From: Peromyscus leucopus
Taxonomy: Eukaryota > Chordata > Mammalia > Rodentia > Cricetidae
Assembly (NCBI RefSeq): GCF_004664715.2
Contig: NC_051070.1
Span: forward strand, 44,650,456 to 44,714,455
Direction of reading: 5' to 3'
DNA: 64,000 nt
The notes under the pieces were generated by a model. The model worked only from the letters and a program-made list of their open reading frames with translations, was not told where the DNA came from and did no database searches. Positions 53,237 to 57,710 of the stretch are shown here, one piece after another. The position numbers and the translations under genes are program-made. How positions within the stretch are numbered: the first letter of the stretch is position 1; every line of letters begins with the position of its first letter.

Positions 53237-56200
53237 TTTTAGTAAATGGAGTTAAAAATATGCATAGCTGCTTTCTCAGTCGTGTATGCCAAAGCCAGAA
53301 ATCATTTCATTGATGATGTGCGGTAATGCCCTGGTTTACTTTGGGTACATACTCAACAGTTGAACAGCCAAGGCAGGATTATTCTGTCCAGGATATATGA
53401 CCAGAAGACAGGAGCTGGAGAGATACGGTCAGCTCCCGCTGCATAAGCATAGGAATGCGAGGTCAATCCGCAGCACCCATGCAGACAACGGCAGCATGGT
53501 GGCATGTGTCTTAAACCTCAGAACTGGGCCTGAGTAGAGACAGGAGGGTTCTCTGGCCAGCCAACCTCGCCAATGGTCTCTAAACTCAGTGAGAGACCCT
53601 GTCCAAAAACAATGCAGTCATGAGTGATGGAGGAAGGCACAGATCAATTTCCGACCTCCACAGGGATGCACACACAGAGAAGCATGCACAGTAGGAGTTT
53701 ACTGTATTATATTTGCTTGCTACATGCTGCCATTTTACAACTACAATAAATAGCATTGCTGAAACAATCCCTTACTGAGAGATAATGTTCTAGAGTGTAC
53801 GGAGTGATGACTTTTCTAGCTTATTTATAACTCTCATGCTTTCATCTGCACAATTTAGCAGAGATCTTGGTCCAAGTATTGGATAATGTGAAGTTCATGT
53901 CTTATTAAGGAGTTGTACAGTACTTTTGCAGATCAAAAGGAGAATGCTGTTCCTTTCTAAACATTGTTAGCTGTGATAATAATAAAATAATACCTTAATT
54001 ATTCTGTGTGTCCTAATGGATGCAGTTTAGAATACACTGTGTTCAAGTTCATAAAGCAAAGATTGACCTCAGAACTTGACATGAATGCATGCACATATGC
54101 ACACACATGGCATATACACAGAACTATAGGGCCTTTTTATAGCTAGTATTTATGTAGCGTCTGATAACATTGGCAGGTTGCAATGTTTATTGAACAGTCA
54201 GTTGCTTGCTAATGGATTGTTCTAGGATCCCTCTGTGTCATTTGCCTTCTAGAGGCTCACATCATACATATGCTCAACTCGTGTATGTTAAAGGACACCT
54301 AGATACATACATGTTCATGTTATGTGACTACATATACAGATATATACTCAACACACAGATGTACACACACACACACACATATATTGAATGTAGCAAGATT
54401 TACCAAATGTTAAAGCTCATGTATACACAGAAGCCAAATTAGAGAGAGAGAAAAAGAAAATAAGAGAAGAAAGAGATAATTAAGAAGTAATTTGCTAAAC
54501 TTTCTCGTTAGCGTCTCATGATTTGGATTTGTTTTCTTTGTGTTTTTAAGGCCAATTATATTCTCTCCCTTGATACTTTCCTTTAGAAATTTGCATCACC
54601 ACTTAACCCTTTTGGTTTTAAAATAGGGTGTGGGCTATGGGAAGAGGACATTTTTACAGACAGAGCCTTCTAGAGAACAAAACCGTGAGACTGGAGAGCC
54701 GCTTCCCTGTCCTCTGTGTCTTCCTGTCAGAAGCAGCAGACTGTAGACTAGTTCAAAGACACTGGGAAAGAACCACCTACTGTGGAGTGGTCCCATTGCT
54801 TCAGCTCCTCCTCCTGGATATGTCAGTGATTCTCAGTCTCCTCTAAGCCCTTGGCCTCATTAGTGAACATTAACTGTTGCCAGCTGGCTCCGGACACTTG
54901 AGTATCACAGAGGGCAGAGATCTTACCGCATCCCAAAAGGGACTCTCATCTTCTGTCCCTCTCCGGCTCTGCTCTGTTCTCAGCTATGCCCCAGCCCTTC
55001 GGGTGCCCGGAAGCAGAGACACCCAGAGTCAGAGTTAGCACCTCGCTCTTCCTGATCCATCTCGCCATCCCAGCCAAACTCTGACACGGTAGATCCTGTA
55101 CCATCATTGCTCTCCGGTCCTTCCCAGGAGTTTCCTCCACACTGCATCCCACATCCCACCTTCTTGTGGAAGATCAGTAGCTTTCGCCTTGGTCTTCTCA
55201 CTGGTCCTCTGTCTCTCCAGCCCATAGTTCGTGTTGAATCACCATGATACGAGGATGTCATCTTCAACCAAGCATGTTGTTTTTCTGCTTCAAATCTTCC
55301 AGCAGCTTCTCGTTCTTGGGAGAACAATGGTGTCTATCTCTGTGGAGGCCCAAAGGCCCTGCCTATTTACTCCACCTTCTTATCACTGGCCCCTGGCCCG
55401 TCCACCCTGGCCTTCTTTCAGTTGCTTAAAACTACTATTACTGACCCTAAGGGTGTGTCCTCATAGCCTGTTTCTCTCACTACCCCTCACCCAGTTAGCT
55501 CCTTCCCAGGGCTTGGCCAGAATGCCCCTGCCCTATCACTGGAGATTACTAAACAACCGAAGATAATACCCTGACACTTGGCAAAGAGAAACATTTCTAA
55601 CATGCTTTAGCAGAGCAGGAAGCCGGCAGTGACCTCTCCCGTGCTGGGACACAGTAGGGGAGGGATGCTGGAGAGGATGGAAAAGGCACAGTGAAGTCCC
55701 CCCCCACACACACACACACATTCTGAAAGCTGTGTATGGGTACCCGGAAGGATAACTCAACATCTGCACGGGAGTCTTTGGCAAAATTGTGTCTATTCAT
55801 CCAAAGAAACAAAAAGTCAGAAATGAGGTATGATAAATACAATAAAATAAGTATACAGGTCTGGAGAGATGGAGACTGGGCAGGAATCTAGTCAAATCAA
55901 TGAGCTCCAGGTTCAGAGAGACCCCATTTCAAAACGACGCAAGGCTTCCTTCCAGTGGAGGGATTGGGACACCTACCCAGGCACACAACCTTCGATCTAC
56001 AATTTGTCCTGCCTGCAGGATGTGCTGGGGTCAAGATGGCATAGAGATTGTGGGAGTGGCCAACCAATGACGGGTCCAACTTGAGACCCATGCCACGTGA
56101 GGGAGCCCACCCCTGACACTGCCTGGAGGGCCGGGAACCAGAGTCCTAAAAAAAAAAAAAAAAAAGACAAAAAGAAAAAAAAAAAGGAGAAGACACTGTG

Positions 56201-57666
56201 TTGATCTTTGGCTAGATCATGCACGCACAAACCACACACCTGTCTGCACACATGCATCCACACACAAACACATCCCACATAAAAACTAAATAGACAATGA
56301 TGCATGCATATGATACCTGCTAAAATGGCAGCTATATCAAATGTCAAAGCAAATCTTTTATTACAACCTAACAACTAGGAGACAAGTAGATACTGAAGTT
56401 GGTCCAAGGAAAGACAGGGAGCTAAGAAGCCATTGTAACTGTGTTCCCTCTAGAAGACATTCCTCTCGTTGTACCAACGCAGTACTTCTGAGTAGAATCC
56501 CAAAGTGTCTGTATTCTGGAGAACGCAGTGTTTATATGGCCTAAAAGAAGATATCTGATATTTAAATATATTTTATAAGCACAGTACTAGATTATTACAA
56601 AGTCTAAAGAACAAGTCTTCTGTTTGAATGGAAACTCTGAAGTGTAGATTTACATTCTTTTTTGCAAGAAAATGATTTTTTATTTATGTGTACATCTGTG
56701 TCAATATAAGCCATGTGTACCGTGCCCACAAGGCCCGCAGAAGGCAGAGGATCCCCAAGCTGGAGTTACAGGTCGTTGTAAACCTCTTGACATGGGTGCT
56801 AGGAATTGAACCTGTGTCTTCAGGAAAAGTAACAAGCTCTCGTAGTCACTGAGCCATCTCCCTAGCCCCATTGAAATACTCACTTACATTCCAAATGTAT
56901 GCAACTGACGTGGATTTGGGCTTGCCTTCAAGTTGATATTTATCACATACCCAAGAAATGTGTAGAGCCTTGGGACTAATTATGTTTACCCTGGTAGCAC
57001 ATGAGAGCATTTGTTTTTCTGGGTCAGTTAAGTTTGATAAAAATGTTACCCTGAAACGATCCCAAGCTTGAATAGCACTAGCTATGGAAAACTTGTTTTC
57101 CAGGAGGATTTAGAACGATGGTTATGATTACTACTCTAAAGCGTGAGAGAGATAGTGTATGCTGTTTCCATGTGTGTAATTTAAATCAGTTTGATATGCT
57201 TCATTTCTAAGTTTAAAAGTAAATCCAGCCCTTACATTATAGAACTGAGTGAACTTTCTTAGAACATTTCCATTTTGTAAACAAGTCATCTTGTAGTTCA
57301 CTTTTGGGCGGGATTTGGGAAAGACAGGAGAGAAGAACAGGAGAATTGGTTACACATGCTGGGCCCAGCCAGCCTGGGATGCACTGAAAAGGAACGGAAA
57401 CAAGAGACACCTTCCTTGCCTCGAAAGGCCTCCACATGGTCACTGTAGCGTAATATAGCCAAGGACAGCCTTGAGTGCTTGATCCACCAATTTCTGTCTC
57501 CTAAATCATGGGCCTTCGGGCATGTGCCACTGTGTCTGGCAGGCCACAATTTTAAGCACAAAAGGTGGATGTGGTGCATCATTCAAGAGGTTGAGGCAGG
57601 AGACTCACAAAGAGTTCAAGAGTAGGCTGAACAAGACAACAGGACCTTGTCTCCAAAAGAAGAAGA

Positions 57667-57710
<44 letters not shown>

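Noticed and set aside
54980..55327. 115-codon minus-strand frame
   Set aside because: No recognisable domain and overlapping alternative frames of similar length; kept only as part of an unclassified block.
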